This document shows, piece after piece, positions 45,305-57,850 of a stretch of 64,000 bases of DNA. Each line of letters begins with the position of its first letter. The first letter of the stretch is position 1. The translations under genes were made by a program, and so were the position numbers. Source of the DNA: Eretmocerus hayati (Eukaryota; Arthropoda; Insecta; Hymenoptera; Aphelinidae); assembly GCA_029851415.1 (NCBI GenBank), contig CM056742.1:97322976-97386975 (forward strand), written 5' to 3'. A model generated the notes under the pieces. The model did not search any database. It was not told the DNA's origin and was given only the letters and a program-made list of their open reading frames with translations.

Positions 45305-47165
45305 TGCCAGTAGTCCTATTCTCCGTGAGTCTGCTCGACCCACTTGTTAAGCTAGGGTATGAGGCGGTAGGTCCATGCTCCGTCCGCATCTGGGGAGTCT
45401 CATTCCGCCTGCCACGCGGTCACGGTTCCCTCTCGTTCCTGGTCGCGGATCACTTTCCTGTGCGCTGGCCTCACATCAGCGACCACGGTCTTGAGACTCT
45501 CTACAGCTCTCCATACTCGAACCCTTTCGTCGATGAGGAGACCGCTCGGCGGTGCACTGTTCCCATCTCCTTATCCATGTGAGCTCCACGCGCAGTCTGA
45601 CCCCATATAGGTGCTCCGTAGAGCATCACGGAAGAGCTCACGGTGTTGAGGAGCTCTCTCCTTGAGGGTTTTGGCCCTTCTATGTTGGGCATCAGTCGCT
45701 GTAGAGCAGCTCCGACCCTGTCTGCCTTCTGAGAGGCTTCTTGGAGGTGTCGCTTTAATGACCACTTGTCATCCAGCCATACTCCGAGGTATTTCACAGT
45801 TCTTTTCTGTGGAACCTCTCGGTCTTGAATGAGGAACACCGGTGGTTTGCAACCACGGTATCCACGCCGTTTCGTGACGACGACTGCCTCGCTCTTCGGA
45901 ATCGCAAGATCAAGGTGCTTGCTATGCATCCGCTTTACGACAAGATCCAAGCTCTCGTTGGCCGTGACCTGTAAGTCTAGCGGACTCGAAGAGACGACGA
46001 CCAAGGCAATGTCATCTGCAAACCCTACAAGTTCAGCACCTTCGGGGAGCTCCATGTCCAGGAGGTCGCCGTACTGGACATTCCAGTCGAATGGATCTCT
46101 CACTCAGCCCTGGGGTACTCCTGCGGAGAACGCTAGTTCCGTGATACCTTCGTCTGTTTCGACCACGATCGATCGATCCTTGAAATAGTCACTCACGAGT
46201 GTCAGCAGGTAGCCAGGTACTCTGCCCACCAGTGACCTGTAGATACGCTCCCAGTTTGCAGAATTGAACGCATTCTTCACGTCCAAGAGGATGATCGCGC
46301 AGTCCCCCCCGGGTTTTGGGACAAGGTTGAACGTCCTCTCGACGGCGTCTTGCACCACTTGCACAGCGTAGAGGGTACTGTGGCCCTCCCGGAACTCGAA
46401 CTGCCTTGAGAACAGTCCACCAGTTTGTTTGTAAGCTCTCAAGACGATTGAGCACCACCCTTCCGTAGAGCTTCCTCAAATTCTCCAACATCCCCAAAGG
46501 CCTCTGAGACGACGCTGCCATGGGGTCCCCTTCCTTACCTTTGGGTATGAGAACGAGTTTCTGACGTTTCCATCGCCTGGGGAAGACGCCGGCTTCTAGG
46601 CATTTATTGAACAGCTCAAGTATCAGGGAGGGTCTCGTCTCCACAACGAGTTTCAGCACCTCGTTGGGGATCCCATCGAGGCTTGGTGCCTTGCCTTTCG
46701 TGAGTCTCCTCGCTGCGATTCGAATTTTGCTTCCCTCGAACGGCGGAATGGGCTCAGTAACTGGTGGCGGGAAGGTCACCCTTCCCTCTTTCCTTGGTAA
46801 CAACACTCCTACTATCCTCAACAAGGTTGGCTTGTCAGTTGGTGCTGAGCAGCCTAGCTCTGAGCGGAGCTTGCTCATCACGACTCGATAAGGGGTCCCC
46901 CATGGATCATCGGATCATCATTCACCATGTTGCAGAGCGCCTGTCAGCATCTCTGCTCACTCTTCCGTATGGCATAGCGGAGTTCGCTCCTCGCCTGCTT
47001 GTACAACATGGCATCCGCTCCTGCTGTGGGGCGATTCTTTTCCCTCGAGCGTTGCGCTCGTCTGCGCTTGGCATTCGAATCCTTTCGAAGTTGTGCGATA
47101 TACGGTGTCCACCAGTAAGCCTGTTGGCGCCACTTCCGGGGACGTTTCTTACGGGGGATCGACCA
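45305..47165 (-). pseudogene. R1-like element, copy 4 (different subfamily), ORF2 relic
   Basis: Minus-strand coding runs from the endonuclease-RT linker (QQAYWWTPYIAQLRKD, about 47120) through RT motifs GKAPSLDGIPNEVL, KLVLIPKGKEGD and CAIILLDVKNAFNSANW, the catalytic FADD (about 46030) and YLGVWLDDKWSLKRH. It then decays toward the C-terminus. It differs clearly from copies 1-3, so it is another subfamily. There is a frameshift near 46900, another near 46435, and an in-frame TGA at 46104-46106 right after GVPQG. The 3' end is lost at about 45305 where CR1-like sequence begins. Not functional. Confidence 0.85.
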
Positions 47166-47180
47166 ATCAATCAATCAAGA

Positions 47181-47232
<52 letters not shown>

Positions 47233-47345
47233 TCTCTCTCTCTCTCTATTATGACCGTTATATGTATCTCATTTAATTGTATTTTTACTTTTGCCACCAG
47301 GCGAATAAAGGGAATCAATCAATCAATCAATCAATCAATCTCTCC
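47160..47345. repeat. (AATC)n microsatellites and a 3'-tail-like segment
   Basis: (AATC)n at about 47161-47231 and 47310-47340 surround about 80 bp that ends GCGAATAAAGGGAATCAATC. A unique tail with an AATAAA-type signal running into (AATC)n looks like the 3' end of a non-LTR retrotransposon of CR1/Jockey style. Confidence 0.6.
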
Positions 47346-50109
47346 CTCTCTCTTGGCAACTCTCTCATGATTTTTTGAGAATTAAGAAATACCCGCAACT
47401 TGCAATGTGTAATTGGGCATGATCTGACACCTGTTGCGGAAATAAAGATGTGCAGACTTGCATTACACTGCGAATGAAATTGTAGGGTTTTTTCACAATC
47501 TCTTTCACACACACAGACGCACACCAGACCTCCAAACATCAGAGAGATGATGCCACTGCCAAGAAATCCTTGTTGCATCTCAGGTTTCTCACTACTATTC
47601 CAATAATTGCAAGACGTATGCTTGCAACTCCGACAAATATCGCAAAGTTGTGGATAAAAAAGACTTGCACCACATGATAATCATTGGCATGGTGGAAAGA
47701 GCCCTATCCCTGGAAGAACTAGCTCGCAGCATTCGACAGTACTGATAAGCAGGTGGTGTTGTAGTGCAATTATAGCCGGAGTCATTCGCACAACAGCTAA
47801 CATATCTTCACCAGCAGGGTGCTGCAAGAACTACCTCGGCTCTAGCTGCTGCTCAACAGTCGGCTCATATAGGAGCACCCGGGGGCTTTGTCAAAAGAGT
47901 CGATGTATCTTAGAGAGAGCATCAGCCTCGCGACGAGCTTGGACACTCGCGATCCGGTTGCCACGACACTGCTTCTGCTTGAGCTCGCGCAGATCCTTGT
48001 GATGCACAGCAGCCGGTATGCCTGTTAGCCAGAGTGACGTAATTCTACCCGAAAAATCACCTGCGTTATTACCCAGCAGTTGACAAATTTCTCATCCTGG
48101 CATTCGCGATTTCTCTCGCACAACAACAGCAGATGCAAGTCACAACACATACACACACTCACACGCAAACACAACATCACGATTCCCTACTCCCACAGCA
48201 GCTGCATACGGATGCAACACTACAGACTGCTAATGATGCTGCTCGAGAGAACAATGCTACTGTTCTTTTGAATTATTTTGGCTTTCTGGGCGTACGTGAC
48301 CGAGAGCATGATTCTACTTGTTCTGGCTTACAAATGAGACAATAGGCTAGAATGAGGATCCAAACATATTTTCCTCGTCCCGGTACGAAAGCACGTCCTT
48401 TCGTGCCTTGTTCCATTCATGAAAGCTCGACTTTTGCTGCCGGCACGGGCAAACTCGCGCTCTGATTGGCTGTCGATTTTTGCTGCCGCTGCTGCACACG
48501 TGCGTGCGATACAAGGGAAATGCATTCAAAATATACAAAAGAGACATAACCAATCAAGGTTATGTTTATCTATGTGTTGATTCATGACGTTTATATATTC
48601 GACAAACGGTACCTTTTCGCAAATACCACTGCTCAATAAGACATCTGCCATCAGTTGAGCATAGAGCAAGGTTTATAGAGCATGACATCAATCACAAGTA
48701 TGAATATTCAGTGACAGAAACTATGGACGATAATAACCGAGTGATCAAACACAACTTGGACAAACATAAATCAAAATTGATGATTCAACATGATTTGGCA
48801 TAAACACAAAACACGTTTCTCGATATTATTTCTTCGCTTACGTCCGCCCCGACCAGCAAAAGCTCGGCTGACGCCTTGCCTTTGCAGAAGTCGGGCGGAC
48901 AAGCACGTCACCGTCGAGACACAAGTATAAAAGGCCACAGCAGTGAGTAAATGAACCACGAGGTGGTCTGCTATACAGCAACCCCTCCGAATTCGTGAAC
49001 AGCTCTGAGAGTAGGGTGAAACGCATACTTTTGCGTTACATGATGATTTTCAGACGTACTTCCGGGCCGCGAGGAGGAAGAATAGTATACAGCACACGGC
49101 AGTGAAGTTGGAAGCTCGTATCTGTGTAATATCAATGCTTCGGCTTCGCCTCGTCATTATCATCACACAGGCACGGAAATCCAACTTCCCCACCTAGTAG
49201 AGTAATATACTACTGGCGGTACTGCCTTGCTCGCTAACGCTCGCTCGGCTTTAATTTATTGGTATGAAAGATTCTCAAAGAGATTATCAATTTCTTCATA
49301 AAAATACTCTCATGGTAACATATTGAATTCTTCGATACGTGCGTCAAAGTTCACTTTGAGCACAGTTTGACGAGATTCACCCACAGTTCATCGAAAAGTA
49401 TAGTCGATACACGGGTGTGAGACCTCTCTTTCTCTCACACATAAAGGATTGAAAATAATCCTCCATTCTCGTATAAAACGTTATAATGTTTGATGAATTG
49501 TTTGTAAAAGTCAGGAAACTGTACTCAAAGTACATTGTTATCCCTAATGTATTAAGAGTGTTTCATTCTGGATCATATTGGGATACTATTTGCAAGCCAG
49601 ATCTTTTTCTGAATTATTCTCAAGTAGCCGTGAATTTCCATGAAAACTGGCATATATATTCCTTGCAAGTGTTGAATATACGTGAAAACACTGTTTTTCA
49701 CAAAAAATCATTATTATTCTGTTATCATGAGGAAGAAGTTTCACTTGTTGACACAGGGGGTACGTAAGACTCCACAACGAAAAATCGTTCATCTTTGATG
49801 CGCGGTCAAGTTACTGACCTAAATCTTGAACGAATGTCTTCTTTGGCATCACTCCGAAGCAATCTGATAGATTTTGCATTAGCCACTATCAATTCTGGAT
49901 GGAATTTAGAATGATAACGAATGTTCGAGAAAATGCTGTTTTTTGACAAAAACGCCTACCAAACCGACAGTTTCACGATTTTCTTGGAAAATCTCACGCG
50001 ATTCTGATTGTCGCTGGAAATGCTTGTGAGGGCAATTGGAATGATTGATTAACGCCGAGAAATCATATTTATTCCTCGGAATGAAGGTCTCACTCCACCT
50101 GTTAGGGGA
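47346..50109. other. No recognisable gene
   Basis: Short frames only, for example 49486-49767 (plus, 93 codons). That one has a plausible-looking but unfamiliar composition and no upstream or downstream partner exon that I can identify. A CpG-richer part near 48360-48500 contains CTGATTGGCTG, an inverted CCAAT word. Confidence 0.4.
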
Positions 50110-50639
50110 TGTTCGGGACAGAGTGATCTTTGGGGAACTCTGGAGCCCAGAATTATGTGTCTTGAGTTGTGCAGAAATATTATAAGTAAAAAATGGAAGC
50201 GTGAATATGGGTGAATGAGCACTCGCGAATTACTAAATAAAATACTCGAATATATTCTGTCAAAGGGGTGTGTGAACACTTGTATATATTAGAATAAGGC
50301 GCGGAAGAGATCGCGGCGCAGGAATACTAAGAAGGAATGATGAAAATCGAGTCGCGGGGCGGGCACCGATGCGGGCGCGAAAAGGATGAATTCGCTACAT
50401 ATCGACAATGAGGCAGCGAGATAATTGCGCTGCTCGATGGGCAAAAGCTGGCAGCTGACTGACTATTTGAACGACGCGAGAACGGCTCGCGACGAGACAC
50501 AGGCCCAAAGGTGCATGTATTAGTGTCGATTTCTGGTCAATTAGGAATTTGAATATGCATCGCGCAATATAAAGACATGCCTTCGGTCACTGCACTTTCG
50601 TCGCTGAAACTCTTTCGAATTTCCTACCAAATTCGAACA
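50110..50639 (-). repeat. 3' LTR of the second LTR element
   Basis: 530 bp, about 95-96% identical to 54042-54571 by eye. A purine-rich tract AAAGAGGGCAG (minus strand, 50642-50652) lies against it, as expected for the plus-strand primer of reverse transcription. Confidence 0.82.
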
Positions 50640-52504
50640 TACTGCCCTCTTTGCTAACTCAGCAAATAAAAAATTGAAACCTGGTAGGCGAGCAGTATGC
50701 CGCAACATTGTAAAAGTATTCATGAATCAAGATTATAAATCAGATCATTGCAAACAATTATAAAAATTGCGATGCTAGTCTCGAACTCGTCCTGTTGATA
50801 CTAAAATGAAATGATCTGAACTCAACTGTAACATAAATATGCAAAATGATGAAAACTGATACAAAATATATCAAGTTCTGAGTGACTAATTGCAAGTGAA
50901 AATCAAAAGATCAAGTGGACAATGTGCATGGTTTGACAATCATTATCAAACGATAACTCGAAAATCGATGAGTCTATACTCACTCACAATCAGAATATCG
51001 AACGGTCGACAAATAAATTGATACAGAATAATATAGGAATGATTTGACGATGCCCACCAACGGACGCTAACAAACAAATCTACAAAAAGTCTTTTGAGAC
51101 TTGATAATGATAATTGGTGATCAATGCACGCAATCCGATCCGAGGACCGTGATTCAATAATCTAATAATTCAAATAAAACTCTGATGAACAGTAAAGTGA
51201 GCGCATAAGCACGTGGACTTCCTATACTCAATGGTTCCACCATATAAACTCTTGAATTGAAACAAATGAGTTCGATTTAGCACTATCACTAGAAATTAAA
51301 AGAGGTACGTTTTAGTACATTTAAATCAAAACACATGAAATTATATAGCTCACGCTTGAGCTGTTATGGCTGCATACACAGAGCCGAATTTCAGCAGTTG
51401 TTGCTCTAAAAATATTTCACGAAAAGTCTTGAAAGCACGCACCTCAAATGATTCGACTGTTTGAAAATTCGATTTCAATATGCGATCAAAGTGAATGATT
51501 CTACGAGGTGACGCGAATAATAAAAAAAAAGTGCTTTGCACAACGTAATAATAATCTCGCGGGTGTGTCGAGGAAATCGTGTGGTGTAATGTCGAGCGCA
51601 CGCAAGTGAAATTGTGCAAAGTTGTCTTCAGTTCATGTTGACTGGATCCCATTCTAGACTGGACATCCTAGACGTCAGGTGAGCTTCCTCCAGCTCAGCG
51701 CAGCTGTCCGAGTTGAGGGCGGAATTGAAGTCGGCCATATTCCAAACGCCGTATGTCCTTGGCCAAAGGACAAAACTCTACTGCTGCTATGCTGATGTTG
51801 CATGATGTTGCTGAAGGTTACTCCGAATGTGGTTGAAGCCCAACATCAGGGTCGGGTAGGTTGCTGCGCTGAATATAGCATTGTTACGACTGCAGATTGC
51901 CAGCTGATCAGACTGGCGAAGCTGCTACTTCATGAGTTCCAACCTGCACTTAAGAGAGAATGTCGTATATTCCATTCAGAATGCTATAATTCAGGCATAA
52001 AACCCATTTCTGAAATACAGTCAAGCTACAACCGAGACTAAAATAGTGTCACGTATACCAACACACGAGAGATGCTCCATACAGCGTTCTCTCCAACGAG
52101 AATATGAAACTCAAGTTCCAACCAATAATTCCATTCGTCCATGGATGGTTAAAAATATGCAGCGTTCAGCTGCTCCCAATGAATTTCTGTAAAAAGGCTT
52201 TGCAACACAGTGCGTTCTCAGAATATCATCTAGTGTTCGTCAAGGGACGATAAAATATTTACCAAGTAAACAGAACCAAAATGTGAGAGCAAGCTGTGAA
52301 TAGCTCTCAGTCTCCGTTTGGCAGACTGCTCACAACAAAAGCTCGAATTTGAGATCCACTTAAACTCAAACTATGCAAGTTATCTGGTAGTGCGCATCTT
52401 CTCCGATTGAGAAGGCTCCTGACTCCCAGATCCGCAGCGTAAGTTGCGCTGAAGAGCGCAAGAACGTGCGAGAAAAAATGGAAATGCTAGTTTTACCATC
52501 CAGG

Positions 52505-52996
52505 TCACAAAGCAATATTTTTCATTATTCCAACCAGATCCAAAAAATGAATACTTGTGAATATTAGCCACAACTCCCATAACCAACAAGGTACATTTTG
52601 GAGTATTTCATCCAAATCCCAACATTTATATGGAAAGCATGTATTTACCTGACCAAGGTGTATGCAAAACCCACAGATTCGGGTGATCTTACGATATGCA
52701 TGTACTTTGCGATGCGTAGTGTAGCTCAGCAAAGTGACCATCCAGTTACGAAGCTGTATTGTGGACTGCAAACTCTCGATGAGGCGATGTATAAGTCCAG
52801 CATCCAAATCCAAAGCATATCGTCGTCGTCGCGTGAGCTTTGTCGTGTTGCGGTGTTGATAACCCTTGGATGAACAATACATCATGAGTAACATTCTTGA
52901 ATGACAGCTGAAAAATGGAGCGTCCTCTGATTCTTGCAGAATCGTGAAAATAAGTAAGCTCAGAATGTTCTCGATTTCAATGAAATAGACCGACAA
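52505..52996 (-). CDS. Unrecognised 163-codon frame inside the LTR element
   Basis: An open minus-strand frame in element orientation, with a hydrophobic start (ENILSLLIFTIL), an Arg-rich middle (TRRRRYALD) and aromatic-rich C-terminal residues. I recognise no retroelement domain. It could be a relic of an accessory or envelope-like ORF or a chance frame. Confidence 0.25.
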   Translation of the reverse strand: MSVYFIEIENILSLLIFTILQESEDAPFFSCHSRMLLMMYCSSKGYQHRNTTKLTRRRRYALDLDAGLIHRLIESLQSTIQLRNWMVTLLSYTTHRKVHAYRKITRICGFCIHLGQVNTCFPYKCWDLDEILQNVPCWLWELWLIFTSIHFLDLVGIMKNIAL

Positions 52997-53604
52997 TTTC
53001 TATCAACGCATGACCTCAGTACGATACAAGATGAGCGTCGTACACAGGCTGTAAAGCCACTCCAAATTCATAACAGACCAAAGCGAAGTGTAAAGCTAAT
53101 GTCTACAATTTTTAAAATGCGCGAAGCTTATGAAATTTATCACAATAGAAATGACGCTGTAGTAGCGTATCAATAGAATTTCGCTGAAAAACGAATCTAG
53201 TTTTCATAAAACAAGACGAGCACAAATTGCTGTCTAACGAAACATATGAAAAATCAACTCAATCATATGTTTTCACTCAAAAGCAGCGCTCTCGCAATAT
53301 TCTGTTATATATGTACTTGTCAAGCATGACACGCGTGTGTCGTGGAGAGAATATCTTATGTATTTGCGAGGCGAGATTCATACATCAGATACAGCTCGAG
53401 TGGGACACGCATTGTTGACGCACACCGAAATCATTGGTCAAAGACTGTCAGCTGTTCAATAGCTGTCCAAGTAGCAAGAGTGAGAGAGAGGAGAGAGAGA
53501 ACAGCGGCACAGCTGTGCAGAATTCAAAATATGAACGGAAACGATACAGTTCAACTACTCACCGGCCGTGGCTGCGTAGCCACGGCCCCCTCTCCTGCAC
53601 TGCT

Positions 53605-54021
53605 CTAAAACTGCTGTGCGTTAGGGTGAGCGTATTGCTCTTGATGAAGCTGCTTGGGTGGTGATGCACCAGGAGCTGTTATAAAGCTCGTGGTCGCCGT
53701 GATGAGGGTCTCGAAGATGTGACTCCTCGGCAACTCACAGGACACGGGCCAACTGCCACGCGCCTGATGATCCAGCCTGCCGGTTTGTTTTTCTGCCATT
53801 CGTAGTTGCCGCACGTCGGTGCCAAGGATGCCTCGAAGGAGTAGGCTCCAGTGCTGTCGTCCTCGAAGCCGAAGAGCTGGTGGGCGAGCAAATTCTCGCT
53901 GGACGAGCAACACGGTAACAACACTACACACGGCCCCGCGACACTCCCGATTCCCGCGCGCACTCAAACGGAGCATTTCCGCGCGCGCCAAAATTTGCGA
54001 GTCTCGGAGCACGAACTGCAA
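53605..54021 (-). CDS. Unrecognised 138-codon frame just after the primer-binding site
   Basis: Its ATG lies about 20 bp after the 5' LTR in element orientation, the position of a leader or gag start. The Arg/Leu-rich translation matches nothing I know, and another minus-strand frame over the same DNA (53679-53963, with LFGFEDDSTGAYSFE) looks equally plausible, so the real frame is undecided. Confidence 0.3.
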   Translation of the reverse strand: MQFVLRDSQILARAEMLRLSARGNRECRGAVCSVVTVLLVQREFARPPALRLRGRQHWSLLLRGILGTDVRQLRMAEKQTGRLDHQARGSWPVSCELPRSHIFETLITATTSFITAPGASPPKQLHQEQYAHPNAQQF

Positions 54022-54039
54022 ACCACGCTCCGACTACCA
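54022..54039 (-). other. Candidate primer-binding site of second LTR element
   Basis: On the minus strand the sequence beside the right LTR is TGGTAGTCGGAGCGTGG after a 2-base spacer. It starts TGG as expected; the tRNA partner was not identified. Confidence 0.55.
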
Positions 54040-54041
54040 AA

Positions 54042-54571
54042 TGTTCGGGACAGAGTGATCTTTGGGGAACTCTGGAGCCCAGAATTATGTGTCTTGAGTT
54101 GTGCAGAAATCTTATAAGTAAAAAGTGGAAGCGTGAATATGGGTAAATGAGCACTCACGAATTACTGAATGAAATACTCGAATATATTCTGTCAAAGGGG
54201 TGTGTGAACACTTGTATATATTAGAATGAGGCGCGGAAGAGATCGCGGCGCAGGAATACTAAGAAGGAATGATGAAAATTGAGTCGCGGGGCGGGCACCG
54301 ACGCGGGCGCGAAAAGGATAAATTCGCTACATATCGACAATGAGACAGCGAGATAATTGCGCTGCTCGATGGGCAAAAGCCGGCAGCTGACTGACTATTT
54401 GAATGACGCGAGAACGGCTCGCGACGAGACACAGGGCCAAAGGTGCATGTATTAGTGTCGATTTCTGGCCAATTAGGAATCTGGATATGCATCGCGCGAT
54501 ATAAAGACACGCCTTCGGTCACTGCACTTTCGTTGCTGAAACTCTTCCGAATTTCCTACCAAATTCGAACA
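54042..54571 (-). repeat. 5' LTR of the second LTR element
   Basis: 530-bp partner of 50110-50639 with the same TG...CA ends. Almost all differences between the two are A/G or C/T changes. Confidence 0.82.
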
Positions 54572-55237
54572 GTGGATAGTGGGTATTCCAAGCAGTGCTG
54601 GTCAGTGACCAACATTTTCATTGTGAAAATATTCTTTGAAGCTGGAGCAAAAACATCAATCTGGTCTCCATACTCCCCATGAAGGAAAATAAACTAAATA
54701 TGATACCCGAAAGAATTATTGTAATTGCCACTACAGTCGTTACAAAGGTATGAACGATATAAGTTGCCCATTGCTCAGAGACACGACGGCAATTGGAAGA
54801 GTGTCTCCTTTTCCATCACAAACTTCGGTTTTCTATTTTGAGAAACCATATCCTTTCGCGGCTCACAAACAAAAGATGATGGGAATGCCTGTTCTAAATT
54901 ATTTACGCGAGCTTTTGCATAATCGAGGCGATATGGAACCCGAAATTTCGAAGTGATTTTTGATAGATTTTTTACTCACCTTTCAGATGGACTGAACCCT
55001 ATTTCTCTACTTAGAGTCGTCTCTGAGTTATAACGGTTTAATTTTTGAAGAGTTACGAAAATTTTGCAAAAAATTTTTCAAACCGAATCTTGATTCATGC
55101 GCCAGGATCCGAGAAAAGATTCTCAACTCTTTTTATGATGTCTGATGTTCATATTTGGACGTATAGAATCGAAAAAGTTGACTCAATGAGACCCAACCCA
55201 TTCTTGTCTATCGATTCCTTGTTGAATTACTCCTATG

Positions 55238-55494
55238 ACATATACAAAACGGAAGCGCCAAGAAGCGCCAGCCCATCTCAGACCGTCCTAGAGTGAAGTT
55301 GATAGCGCTCCTGTGACTCATAAAGTTACTCCGGTATCAAAATTCCAGAAGATACAAGTACAATCAGGGAGCATCAAAGAAGACTGCACTGGTGAGTAGT
55401 TACGAGAATCTCTAAAATAATTCAATTATATTATAGTATTAATGGATACTGGGCATGAAATATATCATCAACATCAGAAACATACACGCATTCA

Positions 55495-55548
<54 letters not shown>

Positions 55549-56030
55549 CACACCGACACACACTCAAATCACACCAATTCAGAATAGAATAAAGTTATTT
55601 AACAAAGAGTGATAAATTATACCATCATTTAACTTGAACACACACAAATACATATGCTCACAGATACTTGGAACCCATGGATCTATACACATTCTATCGC
55701 AAATGTCTCTCACACACATCCACACACAAATCAATTTCTTCTTTTCCGGAGAAAATAATGAAAATTTCTTCAGAGTATCCACAAGAAACAAACAGCTCAC
55801 ATGCCGCCCGCCCCCAAGGCCGAAAGCGGGAGTACCCCAGGATCAGAAGGATAACAATGGGATAATATATGGAACAAGAAGCCAAAAAGTGCCAGTCCGT
55901 CTCAGAACCGTCCTTGAGTAAGGTCGATAGCGCTCCTGAGACTAGAAGAGTGACTCCGGCATCAAAATCCAGAGGATACAACAACAGTCAAGGATCATCA
56001 TAGAAGAATGCACTGGTAAGTAGTTACATT
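55238..56030 (+). repeat. Diverged direct duplication, unit about 620 bp
   Basis: 55238-55400 and 55850-56030 are related: GATAGCGCTCCTG, TGACTCCGG-ATCAAAAT and TGCACTGGTRAGTAGTTAC blocks recur in order. Both copies contain a short frame ending TVLE-stop, and both have a GTRAGT word like a splice donor near the 3' end. They are separated by a (CT)n run (55499-55545) and unrelated sequence. They could be old transposon ends or a duplicated exon. Confidence 0.55.
55499..55545. repeat. (CT)n microsatellite
   Basis: About 23 uninterrupted CT units. Confidence 0.95.
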
Positions 56031-56084
56031 GAATATTTTCAATAATTTTAATACTATATATTATTATAATCATGGTGTAAAGGA

Positions 56085-56365
56085 GATATGGTGTGCTCAC
56101 GCGCAGCGTGAGCTCTCGGCCAATCAGATTTTGACCCCAGGCCAGGACTCATCCAATCAGCGCTCGCGCGGGAATCACTCTGTTGGCAGAGAAATTCTTG
56201 GGACGCGAGCTCATGCGCGACTTTACGCGATCCAGAGGAGCTCATGCACAACTCCACTTTGCTCCTCGGTCGCGCGAGTCGCTCGTCCCGAAATTTCGTC
56301 TGCTTTGTTGTGGGTGATCGCAAACACACGGAGCGTAACCTTTCAACGTTTCGGTGATGATAACT
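56085..56365 (+). promoter_or_regulatory. CpG-richer block with two CCAATCAG boxes
   Basis: CCAATCAG occurs at 56120-56127 and 56153-56160, 33 bp apart, in a 280-bp GC-rich block inside AT-rich DNA. Paired CCAAT boxes are common in promoters. No gene start downstream is recognised, so this is a weak candidate. Confidence 0.3.
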
Positions 56366-56793
56366 TATGAATATTATGCGGTGATAATTCTCAGTTGATT
56401 AAGCCAATTAGATTACCAATAATTTGCGACTGATTGGAGATCGAAGATGAAGTGTGGTGTTGATCTCGCGTTGGAAATAGTGTAAAGTCATCATCGATTG
56501 AAATCGGTAGTATAATTGTTTCAGAATCAGTTTTGGGCAAAAGGAGAAGCTTGTGCTCCTTTTTGATGAATATTAGCTTCCCTAATAAATATACGTTGCA
56601 CTGAATGCTGAGTAATCAAATTAGGTGAATCAAGCGAAAAGTGAATAAAAACGACCCACAATCATGCTGTCGCATTATCTCTCTGAATTATTGTTCTTTC
56701 GTGCACTCGGTAGCCGAGTGACTATTGTTCACTTTCATTTTAACGGTGTCAGTATGACTGTGAATCAGTGCAGCTTGGATAAAATCAACACAA

Positions 56794-56974
56794 GTTCATA
56801 GATTGGGTAGGAATTTTCGGATATTTGATGCACTATTTGTGCTATTGTATTATTTAGCATAGGCTGTCCTCCAATCACGTTCGCTCGATGCCGATGGAAA
56901 TTACCGATGAATCAAATCATCTCTCTATGCCGAGTTTTATGATTCAATGCCCAGTGATTTTCTACTGCTATGAT
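56794..56974. repeat. Direct repeat, about 180 bp, left copy
   Basis: Nearly identical to 58005-58186 (GATTGGGTAGGAATTTTCGG through CCCAGTGATTTT), with a few substitutions and indels. The two copies bracket about 1 kb that contains a family C element. Confidence 0.8.
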
Positions 56975-57104
56975 GAAAAGTTGGCCTATAGAATTTTCGG
57001 AGAATACGTGATTCTTGAGAGGAATAAGCTAGATACGGAAGGCGCGATGGATCATTCGAAGCTGAAGCTGATTGCTTTCTCACGGTTTTTTGTGTTCAAA
57101 AAAT

Positions 57105-57850
57105 GACGCAAGTAAGAGCAAGCATGCCCAACTTGCCCCTGTTGGCAACTTTCCTTCGTCTGCCGATCTCAGAGACGGGCACTCATTGACCCTGCCACCA
57201 GGGTTTTCTTATAGTTGTTGTATTCAAATTCTAGAAAATTAGCAATTTGAGTTCGCCCAAAGATAATTCCTACCCTAAAAATTCGAGAGTGATATAGAAC
57301 AGGAAAGTGCGTAAATCTGGTGTCAAAACTTTTTAGTCCGTCGTAACATGCAACCTAAGCGCATTCAAATTCTTGTTTGAAAACCTTCAGAATATTTTTT
57401 TCTCTCAAGTCGAAAAAGATCGTATTTCGAGCTATTTTATGGGCAAAATATGTAAATCAGTTGCAATACACGAAAGCTAGTATCAGAAGTTACCAATGCA
57501 CCCCTCTGCCCTTATCTCGAAAGAGCGTGCACTATAGCTGTTTTCACTAATCATAATGTGTTAATCACGTCAAAATGAGCCAGGATTACTGATCAGGAAT
57601 GTACATTGAGCTCTGAATGTGGCCGATGTAAAAAAAAACTATATCTGTATTTTATCGCTAATTAACACTATTCTAAATGATAAGGGCGAGTTGGATTTTT
57701 TACGATTTGCAAAGTTTCAAAAATCTCTTGTAGGGAAAATTGAGACAGCTTCACTGCACATGGTGTCTGAAGAGTGGGAGGTCCTGAAAAGTCCGAAATC
57801 CATCGGAAATTTTACGTGGTAGTAAAACATCGGAAATTCAGATGATTTTC
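57105..57850. mobile_element. Family C element, copy 2 (degraded)
   Basis: Starts with a changed motif (GCATGCCCAACTTGCCCC) followed by GCCGATCTCAGAGACGGGCA, aligning with copy 1 at about 18500. It also has a GTGTTAATCACGTCAAAAT block like copy 1 near 18945. The right terminus was not found. Confidence 0.55.

Larger units (their letters stand above)
50110..54571 (-). mobile_element. Non-autonomous LTR retrotransposon, 4,462 bp
   Basis: Two 530-bp direct repeats (50110-50639 and 54042-54571) have TG...CA ends (TGTTCGGGACAG and CCAAATTCGAACA). They differ at about twenty sites, nearly all transitions. Flanks GGGGA and GTGGA could be a 5-bp target duplication with one change. Minus orientation follows from a TGG-starting primer-binding-site candidate next to the right LTR and a purine tract (AAAGAGGGCAG) next to the left. 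The 3.4-kb interior has no recognisable Gag, protease, RT or integrase, so it needs proteins in trans or has lost its own. Confidence 0.82.

Noticed and set aside
49486..49767. 93-codon frame as a host gene
   Set aside because: No homology recognised, no clear splice context and no partner exons; length is within chance for AT-rich DNA.
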